A DNA stretch of 64,000 nt from Streptomyces sp. CB02400 (GTDB lineage Bacteria > Actinomycetota > Actinomycetes > Streptomycetales > Streptomycetaceae). Position 1 is the stretch's first letter; every line of letters starts with the position of its first letter. The notes under the pieces are model-generated. The model worked only from the letters and a program-made list of their open reading frames with translations. It had not been told where the DNA came from and made no database searches. The DNA is taken from contig NZ_LIWB01000015.1 of assembly GCF_001905725.1 (NCBI RefSeq), positions 111,083 to 175,082 on the forward strand, in the 5' to 3' direction. The position numbers and the translations under genes are program-made. Below are positions 50,728 to 58,328 of the stretch, one piece after another.

Positions 50728-50823
50728 CCCGGACAATCCGAAGCCCGGACAATCCGAAGCCCGGACAACCCGAAGCCCGGACAACCCGAAGCCCGGACGA
50801 CACGAAGCCCGGACAACCCGAAG
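50728..50823. repeat. Six tandem 16-bp repeats between hutI and sigI
   Basis: Six adjacent copies of CCCGGACAAYCCGAAG fill 50728-50823. Units 1 and 2 carry T, and units 3, 4 and 6 carry C at the variable base; unit 5 has GAC in place of AAC and an A for the C. No spacer separates them, so it is not a CRISPR array. The number of units may vary between strains. It lies between two convergent genes. Confidence 0.9.
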
Positions 50824-50881
50824 GGGAGCGGCCCGGTCTCGGACCGCCCCCCCCTTGAGGACAAGCGTCACCCGGTGAGGA

Positions 50882-51796
50882 TCACTCCTCGACCGTGAGC
50901 CCCTTGCGCAGTTTCACCAGGGTCCGCGACAGCAGGCGGGAGACGTGCATCTGGGAGATGCCCAGTTCCTCGCCGATCTCCGACTGGGTCATGCCCGCGA
51001 CGAAGCGCAGTGAGAGGATCTTCCGGTCCCGCGGCGGCAGTTCGGCGATCAGCGGCTTCAACGACTCGACGTACTCGATGCCTTCGAGCCCGTGGTCCTC
51101 GTATCCGATCCGGTCCGCCAGGGCGCCCTCGGCGTCGTCCTCCTCCGGCTGGGCGTCCAGCGAGGAGGCGGTGTAGGCGTTCGACGCCGCCATGCCCTCG
51201 ACGACCTCCTCGTTGCTGATGCCCAGGCGCTCGGCCAGCTCGGCCACCGTCGGCGCGCGGTCGAGCTGCTGGGCCAGCTCGTCACCGGCCTTGGCCAGGT
51301 CGAGCCGGAGCTCCTGGAGCCGGCGCGGCACGCGCACGGACCACGAGGTGTCGCGGAAGAAGCGCTTGATCTCGCCGATGATGGTGGGCATCGCGAAGGT
51401 GGGGAACTCCACGCCGCGCGACAGTTCGAAGCGGTCGATCGCCTTGATCAGGCCGATGGTGCCGACCTGGATGATGTCCTCCATCGGCTCGCTGCGCGAA
51501 CGGAAACGGGAGGCGGCGAACTTGACCAGGGCGAGGTTCAGCTCCACGAGCGTGTTGCGTACGTACGAATACTCGTGGGTGCCTTCCTCCAGCGACTCGA
51601 GGCGCTCGAAGAGGGTCTTGGACAGGGCCCGCGCGTCGACCGGGCCCACCTCGTCGTACGGGGGAATCTCCGGGAGTCCGGCGAGTAGGTCGTCCGGGAC
51701 GACAACCGGGTCGTCCTGCTCGATGGGATCCAGATGTTCCGGAGGGAGTGTCGACGTCGCTTTCGGGGTACGCGATGCGTCGAGCCGGGGTGACAT
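50882..51796 (-). CDS. sigI: RNA polymerase sigma factor of the SigB/SigF group (SigI-like)
   Basis: A 304-residue stress-type sigma factor. Region 2 is clear: VELNLALVKFAASRFRSRSE, MEDIIQVGTIGLIKAIDRFE, and FPTFAMPTIIGEIKRFFRDT, then WSVRVPRRLQEL. Region 3 follows, and region 4 reads LPPRDRKILSLRFVAGMTQS, EIGEELGISQMHVSRLLSR. The N-terminal 45 residues are acidic and Pro-rich. It should respond to osmotic or other stress through the divergent anti-anti-sigma and anti-sigma genes at 52064 and 52684. The name follows the syntenic S. coelicolor gene (SCO3068) from recall. ATG 51796 is preferred because GGAGG lies 5 bases upstream; ATG 51808 and ATG 51820 are in frame but weaker. Confidence 0.93.
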   Translation of the reverse strand: MSPRLDASRTPKATSTLPPEHLDPIEQDDPVVVPDDLLAGLPEIPPYDEVGPVDARALSKTLFERLESLEEGTHEYSYVRNTLVELNLALVKFAASRFRSRSEPMEDIIQVGTIGLIKAIDRFELSRGVEFPTFAMPTIIGEIKRFFRDTSWSVRVPRRLQELRLDLAKAGDELAQQLDRAPTVAELAERLGISNEEVVEGMAASNAYTASSLDAQPEEDDAEGALADRIGYEDHGLEGIEYVESLKPLIAELPPRDRKILSLRFVAGMTQSEIGEELGISQMHVSRLLSRTLVKLRKGLTVEE

Positions 51797-52063
51797 GATG
51801 TCCTCCATCGTTCTCGGCATATGGCTGCCGAAGCCGATACGTGCACTGCGGTGTGCGGCGCCTCCAAAGCCGGCCGTGTCGGTTACGTGTTCTCACCAAT
51901 AGGTGTTCCTACTAGCCCTACCCGCTTTCCCGAGCCGACCGCAAGTGCATTACGTTCGCATATGTCCGTTTGTGTGCGATTGTTCGGCTGTCGAAGCGTG
52001 GCCATAAGGCGTAATGTTCGAGGACGTCAGCAGGCAGCGACGAGGTCGGGAGAGAGAGACGGC

Positions 52064-52441
52064 ATGGACCGCGGGACGGTCGGCAGCGCACAGTCTGGCC
52101 GGCTTCTGGTCGAGGTGCGAGAAGAGGGCCCCAGTGCCGTCGTGACTCCGGCGGGTGAGTTGGATCACCACACCGCCGATCTGTTGCGTGAGCCACTGGA
52201 GGACTGTCTCACCAAGGGATTCAAGCGGCTTGTCATCGACTGCTCCCGGCTGGAGTTCTGTGACTCCACGGGGCTGAACGTGCTGCTCGGTGCCCGGCTG
52301 AAGGCCGAGGCGGCCGGGGGTGGGGTCCATCTCGTGGGGATGCAGCCCGTCGTCGCGCGGGTGTTCGAGATCACGGGGGCGGACGCGGTGTTCACCGTCC
52401 ACGACACTCTCGAGGCGGCCCTGGCCGACGATTCGGCGTGA
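52064..52441 (+). CDS. arsI: STAS-domain anti-sigma factor antagonist (ArsI-like)
   Basis: A 125-residue SpoIIAA/RsbV-type protein. The STAS fold covers about 13-115: VEVREEGPSAVVTPAGELDH, then RLVIDCSRLEFCDSTGLNVL, with the likely phosphorylated Ser68, and GGGVHLVGMQPVVARVFEIT. Unphosphorylated, it would bind the ATP-binding anti-sigma factor and free the sigma factor. It is divergent from sigI (267 bases between) and 242 bases ahead of the anti-sigma gene. ATG 52064 follows GGGAGAGAGAG. The name is by synteny, from recall. Confidence 0.9.
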   Translation: MDRGTVGSAQSGRLLVEVREEGPSAVVTPAGELDHHTADLLREPLEDCLTKGFKRLVIDCSRLEFCDSTGLNVLLGARLKAEAAGGGVHLVGMQPVVARVFEITGADAVFTVHDTLEAALADDSA

Positions 52442-52683
52442 CCCGCGCGGGCACGCCCGGCGGGGCGCTCCCGTCACTCCCGTCGTCGGGGAGTCCCTTC
52501 CGTCGCGCCTTTTCGTGCGAATACGGGGGTGTCCCCTCGGTCCGCCCGGGCAGGAGACACCCTGAACACGCCGGACACGGTGGTCGCGAGGGCACCGGGA
52601 ACCGGATGCGCCGTACGCGCGTGACCGACCGAGTACGGAAACTTTTGAATCGTGAACTGGTGACACGGTGAGGTGAAGCGCTG

Positions 52684-53229
52684 ATGAGCACCACCCGGCC
52701 CTACCCGCCGGGCGACCGCGGTCCGGAGCCCAGCGGCGCTTCCGGGACGCCCCCGTCGGGCGCGCCGGCGGGGGGCGCGCCCGACGGGGGCGTCGCCGTG
52801 CCCACCGCGCCACCGGGGTCTTCCCAGGTCCGCCGGCTGAGCTTCGACGGCCAGAGCGGCGTCGTACCGCTCGCCCGTGACTTCACCCGCCAGGCGCTGC
52901 ACGCGTGGGGCTGGCTGCCCGCCGCCACCGCCGATCAGCGGGCCGCCGCCGAGGACGTTCTGCTCGTCGTCTCCGAGTTGGTCACCAACGCCTGCCTGCA
53001 TGCGGAGGGGCCGGATCATCTGGCCATCACCTGTGACAAGAAGGTGATCCGGATCGAGGTCACCGACCGGGGTACGGGGCAGCCGGCCCCGCGCACCCCG
53101 CACCGGGCGGGGCGGCCAGGTGGCCACGGCATGTTCATCGTGCAGCGGCTCTGTCTGGACTGGGGGGTCGTGCGGGCCCCGGAGGTCGCGGGCAAGACGG
53201 TCTGGGCGGAACTCGGGGCACCCGCGTAA
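52684..53229 (+). CDS. prsI: HATPase anti-sigma factor / serine kinase (PrsI-like)
   Basis: A 181-residue protein of the RsbW/SpoIIAB type. Residues 1-50 are disordered and Gly/Pro/Ala-rich (PPSGAPAGGAPDGGVAVPTA). The GHKL ATPase part has the N box VSELVTNACLHAEG, G1 box EVTDRGTGQPAP and G2 box GRPGGHGMFIVQRL. It should bind and silence a SigB-type sigma factor and phosphorylate its STAS antagonist. With the STAS gene just upstream and sigI divergent, this makes a complete partner-switching set. ATG 52684 follows GAGGTGAAG. The gap before it (52442-52683) shows no clear promoter motif. Confidence 0.88.
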   Translation: MSTTRPYPPGDRGPEPSGASGTPPSGAPAGGAPDGGVAVPTAPPGSSQVRRLSFDGQSGVVPLARDFTRQALHAWGWLPAATADQRAAAEDVLLVVSELVTNACLHAEGPDHLAITCDKKVIRIEVTDRGTGQPAPRTPHRAGRPGGHGMFIVQRLCLDWGVVRAPEVAGKTVWAELGAPA

Positions 53230-53333
53230 CTCCGGCCCGCCCTGCCGTGCCCGGATTCCTGCACCGGTCCGCGCTGGTCCTGACCTGAGGGTTCTTCGCC
53301 CCCGCCGCCCCTTCCCGTTCCCGGGGGCGCTGC

Positions 53334-53408
53334 CCCCGGACCCCGCTCCTCGAACGCCGGAGAGGCTGAATCTCAGCCTCTCCGGCGTTCGAGGAGCGGG
53401 GTCCGGGG
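53334..53408. repeat. Large perfect inverted repeat (36-bp arms)
   Basis: Bases 53334-53369 pair perfectly with 53373-53408 around the loop ATC. Imperfect pairing continues outward to about 53301-53440. The core phrase CGAACGCCGGAGAGGCTGA and the flank GGGGTCCGGGGCGGAGCCCC recur in part at 61226-61280. It is a Streptomyces intergenic repeat, probably acting as a terminator after the anti-sigma gene. The rest of the 329-base gap (53230-53558) holds no gene. Confidence 0.9.
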
Positions 53409-53501
53409 CGGAGCCCCAGGTCGGGACGGGAAGGGGCGGCGGGGGCGGAAGAAGCAAATGGCCGAACGCACCCCACCCAGCCCACCCCTCCCCGCGAACG
53501 C

Positions 53502-53540
53502 CCGAAGGGCCCCGCATCCACCGGATGCGGGGCCCTTCGG
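53502..53540 (-). terminator. Perfect 18-bp hairpin after the POT transporter gene
   Basis: Bases 53502-53519 pair with 53523-53540 around the 3-base loop ACC. It lies 19 bases past the stop of the minus-strand peptide-transporter gene. Confidence 0.85.
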
Positions 53541-53558
53541 CGAGCCGTGGGGGAAGGC

Positions 53559-55055
53559 TCAGCGCACGTCGCCCATGAGGGCCTTGACCTTGTTGCGGTA
53601 CATCCACACCGCGATACCGGCGACCACCGCGAGGCTCGCCTCCATCGCGACGATGCCCGTCTTGTTCAGGTCGACACCGGCGATGGAGAGCAGACCGGTC
53701 GTGGCGTCACCGGCGGTGACGGCCAGGAACCAGACACCCATCATCTGCGAGGCGTACTTCGCGGGCGCCATCTTCGTGGTGACCGACAGGCCCACCGGGG
53801 AGAGCAGCAGCTCACCGACGGTCTGCGTGAAGTAGATCGCCACCAGCCACAGCGCCGCCGCCTTGTGACCGCCCTCGGCGATCGACAGCGGGGCCAGGAA
53901 GAGGAAGAAGGACACGCCGACCAGCACCAGACCGGACGCGAACTTCACGATCGTGCTCGGCTCCTTGCCGCGCCGGTTCAGCGCCAGCCAGACCCAGGCG
54001 AAGACCGGAGCCAGCGCCATGATCAGGACCGGGTTGACCGACTGGTACCAGGAGACCGGGAAGTCCCAGCCGAAGACGCTGTTCTCGGCCGACGAGTCGG
54101 CGAAGATCGACAGGGTCGAGCCGCCCTGGTCGTAGATCATCCAGAAGATCGCGGCGGCGACGAAGAACCAGATGTACGCGGACATCTTCGACTGCTCGGC
54201 GCGGTCCAGGTCCTTGTCGCGCTTGATCCGGGCGATCACCATCACGGGGACGATCACACCGAGCAGCGTCAGCGGGACCAGGACCCAGTTCAGGGTGTAG
54301 TTGCCGGTGAAGCCGATGACGGCGTACGCGACGACGGCGATGCCCGCCCAGAACGCGGCCTTGCGCAGGGTCGAGGACTTCTCCTCGGCCGACAGCGGCT
54401 TCGGGACGACGCTGGAGCGCGCGTCCAGGTGACGGCTGCCCATCAGGAACTGCGTCACACCGAGACCCATGCCCAGCGCGGCGAGCGCGAAGCCCAGGTG
54501 CCAGTTGACGCTCTCGCCGATGGTGCCGATGATCAGCGGCGCGGCGAAGGCACCCAGGTTGATGCCCATGTAGAAGACGGTGAAGCCACCGTCCCGGCGC
54601 GGGTCGTCCGGGCCCTGGTAGAGCTGGCCGACCATCGTGGAGATGTTGGCCTTCAGCAGACCGGAACCGATCGCGACCAGGCCGAGCCCCGCGTAGAAGG
54701 TGCCGGAGGACGGCAGGGCCAGCGTCAGGTGGCCCAGCATGATGATGCCGCCGGCGACGGCGACGGTCTTGCGGGGTCCCCAGACACGGTCGCCGAACCA
54801 GCCGCCCGGCATCGTGAGCAGGTACACCAGCGAGAGGTACACCGAGTAGATCGCGGTCGCGGTGCCGGCGCTGAGGCCGAGGCCGCCCGGCGCGACCAGG
54901 TACAGCGGGAGCAGAGCCCTCATGCCGTAGTAGGAGAAACGCTCCCACATCTCGGTCATGAAGAGAGTGGCCAGTCCGCGGGGGTGGCCGAAGAAGGTCT
55001 TCTCGGATCCGGGGGTGCCCGGAGTGACCGAGTCCTTCGTCAGGCTGGACGCCAT
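53559..55055 (-). CDS. POT/PTR family proton-dependent di-/tripeptide transporter
   Basis: A 498-residue membrane transporter of the major facilitator fold with about 14 helices. The PTR signature TLFMTEMWERFSYYGMRALL (ExxERFxYY, proton coupling) lies at 30-49. A second signature, FTVFYMGINLGAFAAPLII, lies near 145, and WQ-like FPVSWYQSVNPVLIMALAPV near 335 is the usual C-terminal substrate region. It imports di- and tripeptides with protons. ATG 55055 follows AAGGAT; upstream in-frame codons lack similarity. It is a single gene. The dipeptidases encoded at 59995 and beyond could act on its cargo. Confidence 0.95.
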   Translation of the reverse strand: MASSLTKDSVTPGTPGSEKTFFGHPRGLATLFMTEMWERFSYYGMRALLPLYLVAPGGLGLSAGTATAIYSVYLSLVYLLTMPGGWFGDRVWGPRKTVAVAGGIIMLGHLTLALPSSGTFYAGLGLVAIGSGLLKANISTMVGQLYQGPDDPRRDGGFTVFYMGINLGAFAAPLIIGTIGESVNWHLGFALAALGMGLGVTQFLMGSRHLDARSSVVPKPLSAEEKSSTLRKAAFWAGIAVVAYAVIGFTGNYTLNWVLVPLTLLGVIVPVMVIARIKRDKDLDRAEQSKMSAYIWFFVAAAIFWMIYDQGGSTLSIFADSSAENSVFGWDFPVSWYQSVNPVLIMALAPVFAWVWLALNRRGKEPSTIVKFASGLVLVGVSFFLFLAPLSIAEGGHKAAALWLVAIYFTQTVGELLLSPVGLSVTTKMAPAKYASQMMGVWFLAVTAGDATTGLLSIAGVDLNKTGIVAMEASLAVVAGIAVWMYRNKVKALMGDVR

Positions 55056-55570
55056 GGTCGATCCTTGCTGGTCGGGACGCTTCGCGCGAGCGTGTACGCG
55101 CCCGGTGGGGGGCGGCCGGCACCGGCGAGGCCGTACCGTCCACCCCACGCCCGAGGGAGGGCCGCTCCGGGTCGCGGAACGGCGGACGGCGACCACCGGG
55201 ATCCACGCCCCGTCGTGCGTCTGCGCGCGACGGGGCCCGGCCACAGGTCATTCCTTCCGGGGCCGGCACACAGGCCGGCCCGCACACAAAAGAGACCCTC
55301 GGCGTCAACTGCGCCAAAGGTCCCCGTGGTGCAACAGGCGTTGATTCACCATACGGCAGGACAGTGCCGGATATGGAAGGACTTGAGACACGGATCACAG
55401 GTTCTGCTGGAACCGTGATCACTCATTCGAAGGTCCCTCCTAGGTTCGCACCCCACAGCCGCAGGCGCGAACCGGGGCCACCGCAGGCGAGAAACGGGTA
55501 TGCCGGAGGTAAGAGTCAACGCTCGCGATCACACCCCGGGCCCCGTGGCGGCGGGACTACCATCACTGAC
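55056..55570. other. 515-base divergent gap, transporter / response regulator
   Basis: No gene is supported here. It should hold both promoters. A near-perfect inverted repeat, ATCACAGGTTC (55394-55404) and GAACCGTGAT (55410-55419), with one extra A in the left arm, lies 152 bases before the response regulator and could be its operator. I see no convincing -35/-10 pair. Confidence 0.45.
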
Positions 55571-56248
55571 ATGACCCGTGTACTGCTCGCCGAGGACGAC
55601 GCGTCCATCTCGGAGCCGCTGGCCCGCGCCCTGCGCCGGGAGGGATACGAAGTCGAGGTGCGTGAGGACGGACCCACCGCGCTCGAAGCCGGCATGCAGG
55701 GCGGTGTCGACCTGGTGGTGCTGGACCTCGGACTGCCCGGCATGGACGGTCTGGAGGTCGCCCGCCGGCTCCGCTCCGAGGGGCACACGGTTCCCCTGCT
55801 GATCCTGACCGCGCGCGCCGACGAGGTGGACACGGTCGTCGGCCTGGACGCGGGCGCCGACGACTACGTCACCAAGCCGTTCCGGCTCGCCGAGCTGCTG
55901 GCCCGGGTCCGGGCCCTGCTGCGGCGCGGTTCCGCCGAGCCCCAGCAGCCGCCCGCCACCCACGGCGTGCGCATCGACGTCGAGTCGCACCGGGCCTGGA
56001 TGGGCGACGAGGAGCTCCAGCTCACCGCGAAGGAGTTCGACCTGCTGCGGGTCCTGGTGCGGGACGCGGGCCGGGTCGTCACCCGCGACCAGCTGATGCG
56101 CGAGGTCTGGGACACCACCTGGTGGTCCTCCACCAAGACCCTCGACATGCACATCTCCTGGCTGCGCAAGAAGCTGGGCGACGACGCGGCCAACCCCCGC
56201 TACATCGCGACCGTGCGCGGTGTGGGCTTCCGCTTCGAGAAGAGCTAG
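55571..56248 (+). CDS. OmpR/PhoB-family response regulator
   Basis: A 225-residue response regulator. The receiver domain (1-118) has Asp9-Asp10, phospho-acceptor Asp52 in VVLDLGLPGMDG, and the conserved Lys in DDYVTKPFRLAELLARVRAL. The winged-helix output domain (about 130-222) reads ELQLTAKEFDLLRVLVRDAG, TRDQLMREVWDTTWWSSTKT, LDMHISWLRKKLG, and TVRGVGFRFEKS. It pairs with the histidine kinase that begins 36 bases later. ATG 55571 has no good Shine-Dalgarno sequence, which suggests a leaderless or weakly translated message. Its target genes are not evident; I cannot name the system. Confidence 0.96.
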   Translation: MTRVLLAEDDASISEPLARALRREGYEVEVREDGPTALEAGMQGGVDLVVLDLGLPGMDGLEVARRLRSEGHTVPLLILTARADEVDTVVGLDAGADDYVTKPFRLAELLARVRALLRRGSAEPQQPPATHGVRIDVESHRAWMGDEELQLTAKEFDLLRVLVRDAGRVVTRDQLMREVWDTTWWSSTKTLDMHISWLRKKLGDDAANPRYIATVRGVGFRFEKS

Positions 56249-56284
56249 CCGAAACCCCGTGGGTTTCCGTTTGGGTAAGAGGAC

Positions 56285-57559
56285 ATGCGCCGCCGCCTGA
56301 TCCAGTCCACGCTCGCCGTGGTGCTCGTCGTGATCGCCGTCTTCGGCGTCTCCCTGGTGATCGTCGAGACCCGCACCATCAGCGAGAGCGCCAGGGAGCG
56401 GGTGGAGTCCGAGGCGGTCCGGCTGGCCAGCATCGTCGACAGCCGGCTGCTCGTCGAGGACAAGGTCACCGCCGAGATCATCAGCGACCAGGTCACCGAG
56501 GACCGGTACGCCGTCATCCGGATCCCCGGCAAGCCGCCCATCGAGGTCGGCACCAAACCGGACGGCGACGTCATCAGCGCCACGGCACCCGGCGAGGAGG
56601 GCGAGACGGTCACCGTCCAGGAGCCGCGCTCCTCGGTGACCCGGGAGGTCGGCCGTACGCTGCTGATCATCGTCCTGGTGGCGCTGCTCGCGGTGGTCGC
56701 GGCGGTGCTGCTGGCGATCCGCCAGGCCAGCAGGCTCGCCTCCCCGCTGACCGACCTCGCGGAGACCGCCGAACGCCTCGGTTCCGGCGACCCCCGTCCC
56801 CGCCACCGCCGCTACGGCGTCCCCGAGCTGGACCGGGTCGCGGACGTGCTGGACCGCTCCGCCGAGCGCATCGCCCGCATGCTGACCGCCGAGCGGCGCC
56901 TCGCCGCCGACGCCTCCCACCAGCTGCGCACCCCCCTCACCGCCCTGTCCATGCGCCTGGAGGAGATCACCCTCACCGACGACCCGGACACGGTGAAGGA
57001 GGAGGCCACGATCGCGCTGACGCAGGTGGAGCGGCTGACGGACGTGGTGGAGCGGCTGCTGACCAACTCCCGCGACCCGCGCACCGGCTCCGCGGTCACC
57101 TTCGACCTCGACGAGGTGATCCAGCAGCAGCTCGCCGAGTGGCGCCCCGCCTACCGCAGCGCGGGCCGCGCGATCGTCACCTCCGGAAAGCGGCAGCTAC
57201 GGGCGGTGGGCACGCCGGGCGCGGTCGCCCAGGTGCTGGCGGCGCTGATCGAGAACTCGCTGATGCACGGGGGCGGCACGGTCGCCCTGCGCACCCGCGT
57301 CACCGGCAACCAGGTCGTCGTCGAGGTCACCGACGAGGGTCCGGGTGTCCCCGCCGACCTGGGCGCGCGGATCTTCGAACGGGCGATCAGCGGCCGCAAC
57401 TCCACCGGCATCGGCCTCGCCGTCGCCCGCGACCTCGCGGAGGCGGACGGTGGCCGCCTGGAGATGCTCCAGGCCAGTCCGGCCGTCTTCGGCCTGTTCC
57501 TCTCCCGCACACCGCCGCAGAAGTCCCCGGACGACGAGTCCCGCCGGACGGTGCGCTGA
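56285..57559 (+). CDS. Two-component sensor histidine kinase
   Basis: A 424-residue HisKA-type kinase. The first membrane helix is at 6-28 (IQSTLAVVLVVIAVFGVSLV), then a small extracytoplasmic sensor domain (about 30-120). The second helix is at 124-146. A HAMP region (RQASRLASPLTDLAETAERL) follows. The H box is RLAADASHQLRTPLTALSMR, with the phospho-His212. The ATPase part shows ALIENSLMHGGG (N box), DEGPGVPADLGARIFERAIS (G1/F) and NSTGIGLAVARDLAEADGG (G2). It is cotranscribed with the response regulator gene. The C-terminal tail, SPDDESRRTVR, is short. The signal is unknown. Confidence 0.95.
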   Translation: MRRRLIQSTLAVVLVVIAVFGVSLVIVETRTISESARERVESEAVRLASIVDSRLLVEDKVTAEIISDQVTEDRYAVIRIPGKPPIEVGTKPDGDVISATAPGEEGETVTVQEPRSSVTREVGRTLLIIVLVALLAVVAAVLLAIRQASRLASPLTDLAETAERLGSGDPRPRHRRYGVPELDRVADVLDRSAERIARMLTAERRLAADASHQLRTPLTALSMRLEEITLTDDPDTVKEEATIALTQVERLTDVVERLLTNSRDPRTGSAVTFDLDEVIQQQLAEWRPAYRSAGRAIVTSGKRQLRAVGTPGAVAQVLAALIENSLMHGGGTVALRTRVTGNQVVVEVTDEGPGVPADLGARIFERAISGRNSTGIGLAVARDLAEADGGRLEMLQASPAVFGLFLSRTPPQKSPDDESRRTVR

Positions 57560-57562
57560 CGG

Positions 57563-58120
57563 CTACGGCACGCGCTGCGTCGCGCGGGAGCCACGGGAGT
57601 CACGGGAGCCGTCGGCGGGGGCGCCCCGCGTCACCGGCTCCCGCACCGGCAGCGCGCGGAAGACCCAGGTGCGGTACGACCAGAAGCGGAACAGGGTCGC
57701 CACACCGATGCCGAGGAACTTGAAGATGTTGCTCTGCAGCGGGCTGTCCCAGCCGAAGCCGTACGTCGCCGTGTACAGCACACCGTTCTCGATCACCAGG
57801 CCGACCGCGCTGAACAGCAGGAACAGCGTCATCTCCCGGGTGCGCCCGGACTTGTCGCGGTCCCGGTAGGCGAAGTAGCGGAAGCCGATGTAGTTGAAGA
57901 CGATCGCCACGATGGTGGCGATGACGCTCGCCCGCACCACCTGGAGGTCCGTCACCTGCCGGACCAGGTTGAACACGAGGAGATTGACCAGCAGACCCAT
58001 TCCGCCGACCGCGCCGAACTTCACGACCTCACGGGCCAGCCGGTCGATCCGCTCCCGCACGGTGCCGCGCGGGGCCGGAGCCGGGGCCGTGGTCGGAGGC
58101 GCAGAGGAACCGTGTCCCAT
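57563..58120 (-). CDS. GtrA-like membrane protein
   Basis: A 185-residue GtrA family protein with four membrane helices: VVKFGAVGGMGLLVNLLVFN, VIATIVAIVFNYIGFRYFAY, LFLLFSAVGLVIENGVLYTA, and NIFKFLGIGVATLFRFWSYR, ending with the motif WSYRTWVF. GtrA proteins are thought to flip polyprenyl-linked sugars for wall or glycan modification. Pro/Ala-rich N-terminal and Ser/Arg-rich C-terminal tails are cytoplasmic. It converges on the histidine kinase gene with only three bases between and is divergent from purK. ATG 58120 is used. Confidence 0.92.
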   Translation of the reverse strand: MGHGSSAPPTTAPAPAPRGTVRERIDRLAREVVKFGAVGGMGLLVNLLVFNLVRQVTDLQVVRASVIATIVAIVFNYIGFRYFAYRDRDKSGRTREMTLFLLFSAVGLVIENGVLYTATYGFGWDSPLQSNIFKFLGIGVATLFRFWSYRTWVFRALPVREPVTRGAPADGSRDSRGSRATQRVP

Positions 58121-58209
58121 GGTGGTGCTGGCCCCCGTCCGTCGGTTGGCGTCAACCAGACCATGCTAACCACCCGTCTACGCGATCTTCCTGCGGACGA
58201 GGATTACGA

Positions 58210-58280
58210 CCGCGGATCACGCACGGATCACCCGCGGATCGTCCGAAGATCAACCGCGCATCGCCCGCGGATCGTCCGGG
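58210..58280. repeat. Degenerate CGCGGATC repeats upstream of purK
   Basis: The sequence between GtrA and purK contains four close variants of a CCGCGGATCRYSC phrase (near 58209, 58231, 58264, plus CACGGATC at 58223) and two weaker ones (GAAGATC, CGCGCATC). The spacing is mostly 11-17 bases. It ends 49 bases before the purK start, so it is likely in the leader or promoter. Confidence 0.6.
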
Positions 58281-58328
58281 AGGAGACCGGTAAATCGGCC
58301 ACGGTGGCTCGGCCGATACCCTGGGGGC

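Noticed and set aside
50728..50823. Possible CRISPR array
   Set aside because: The 16-bp units abut without spacers and there are no cas genes, so it is a simple tandem repeat.
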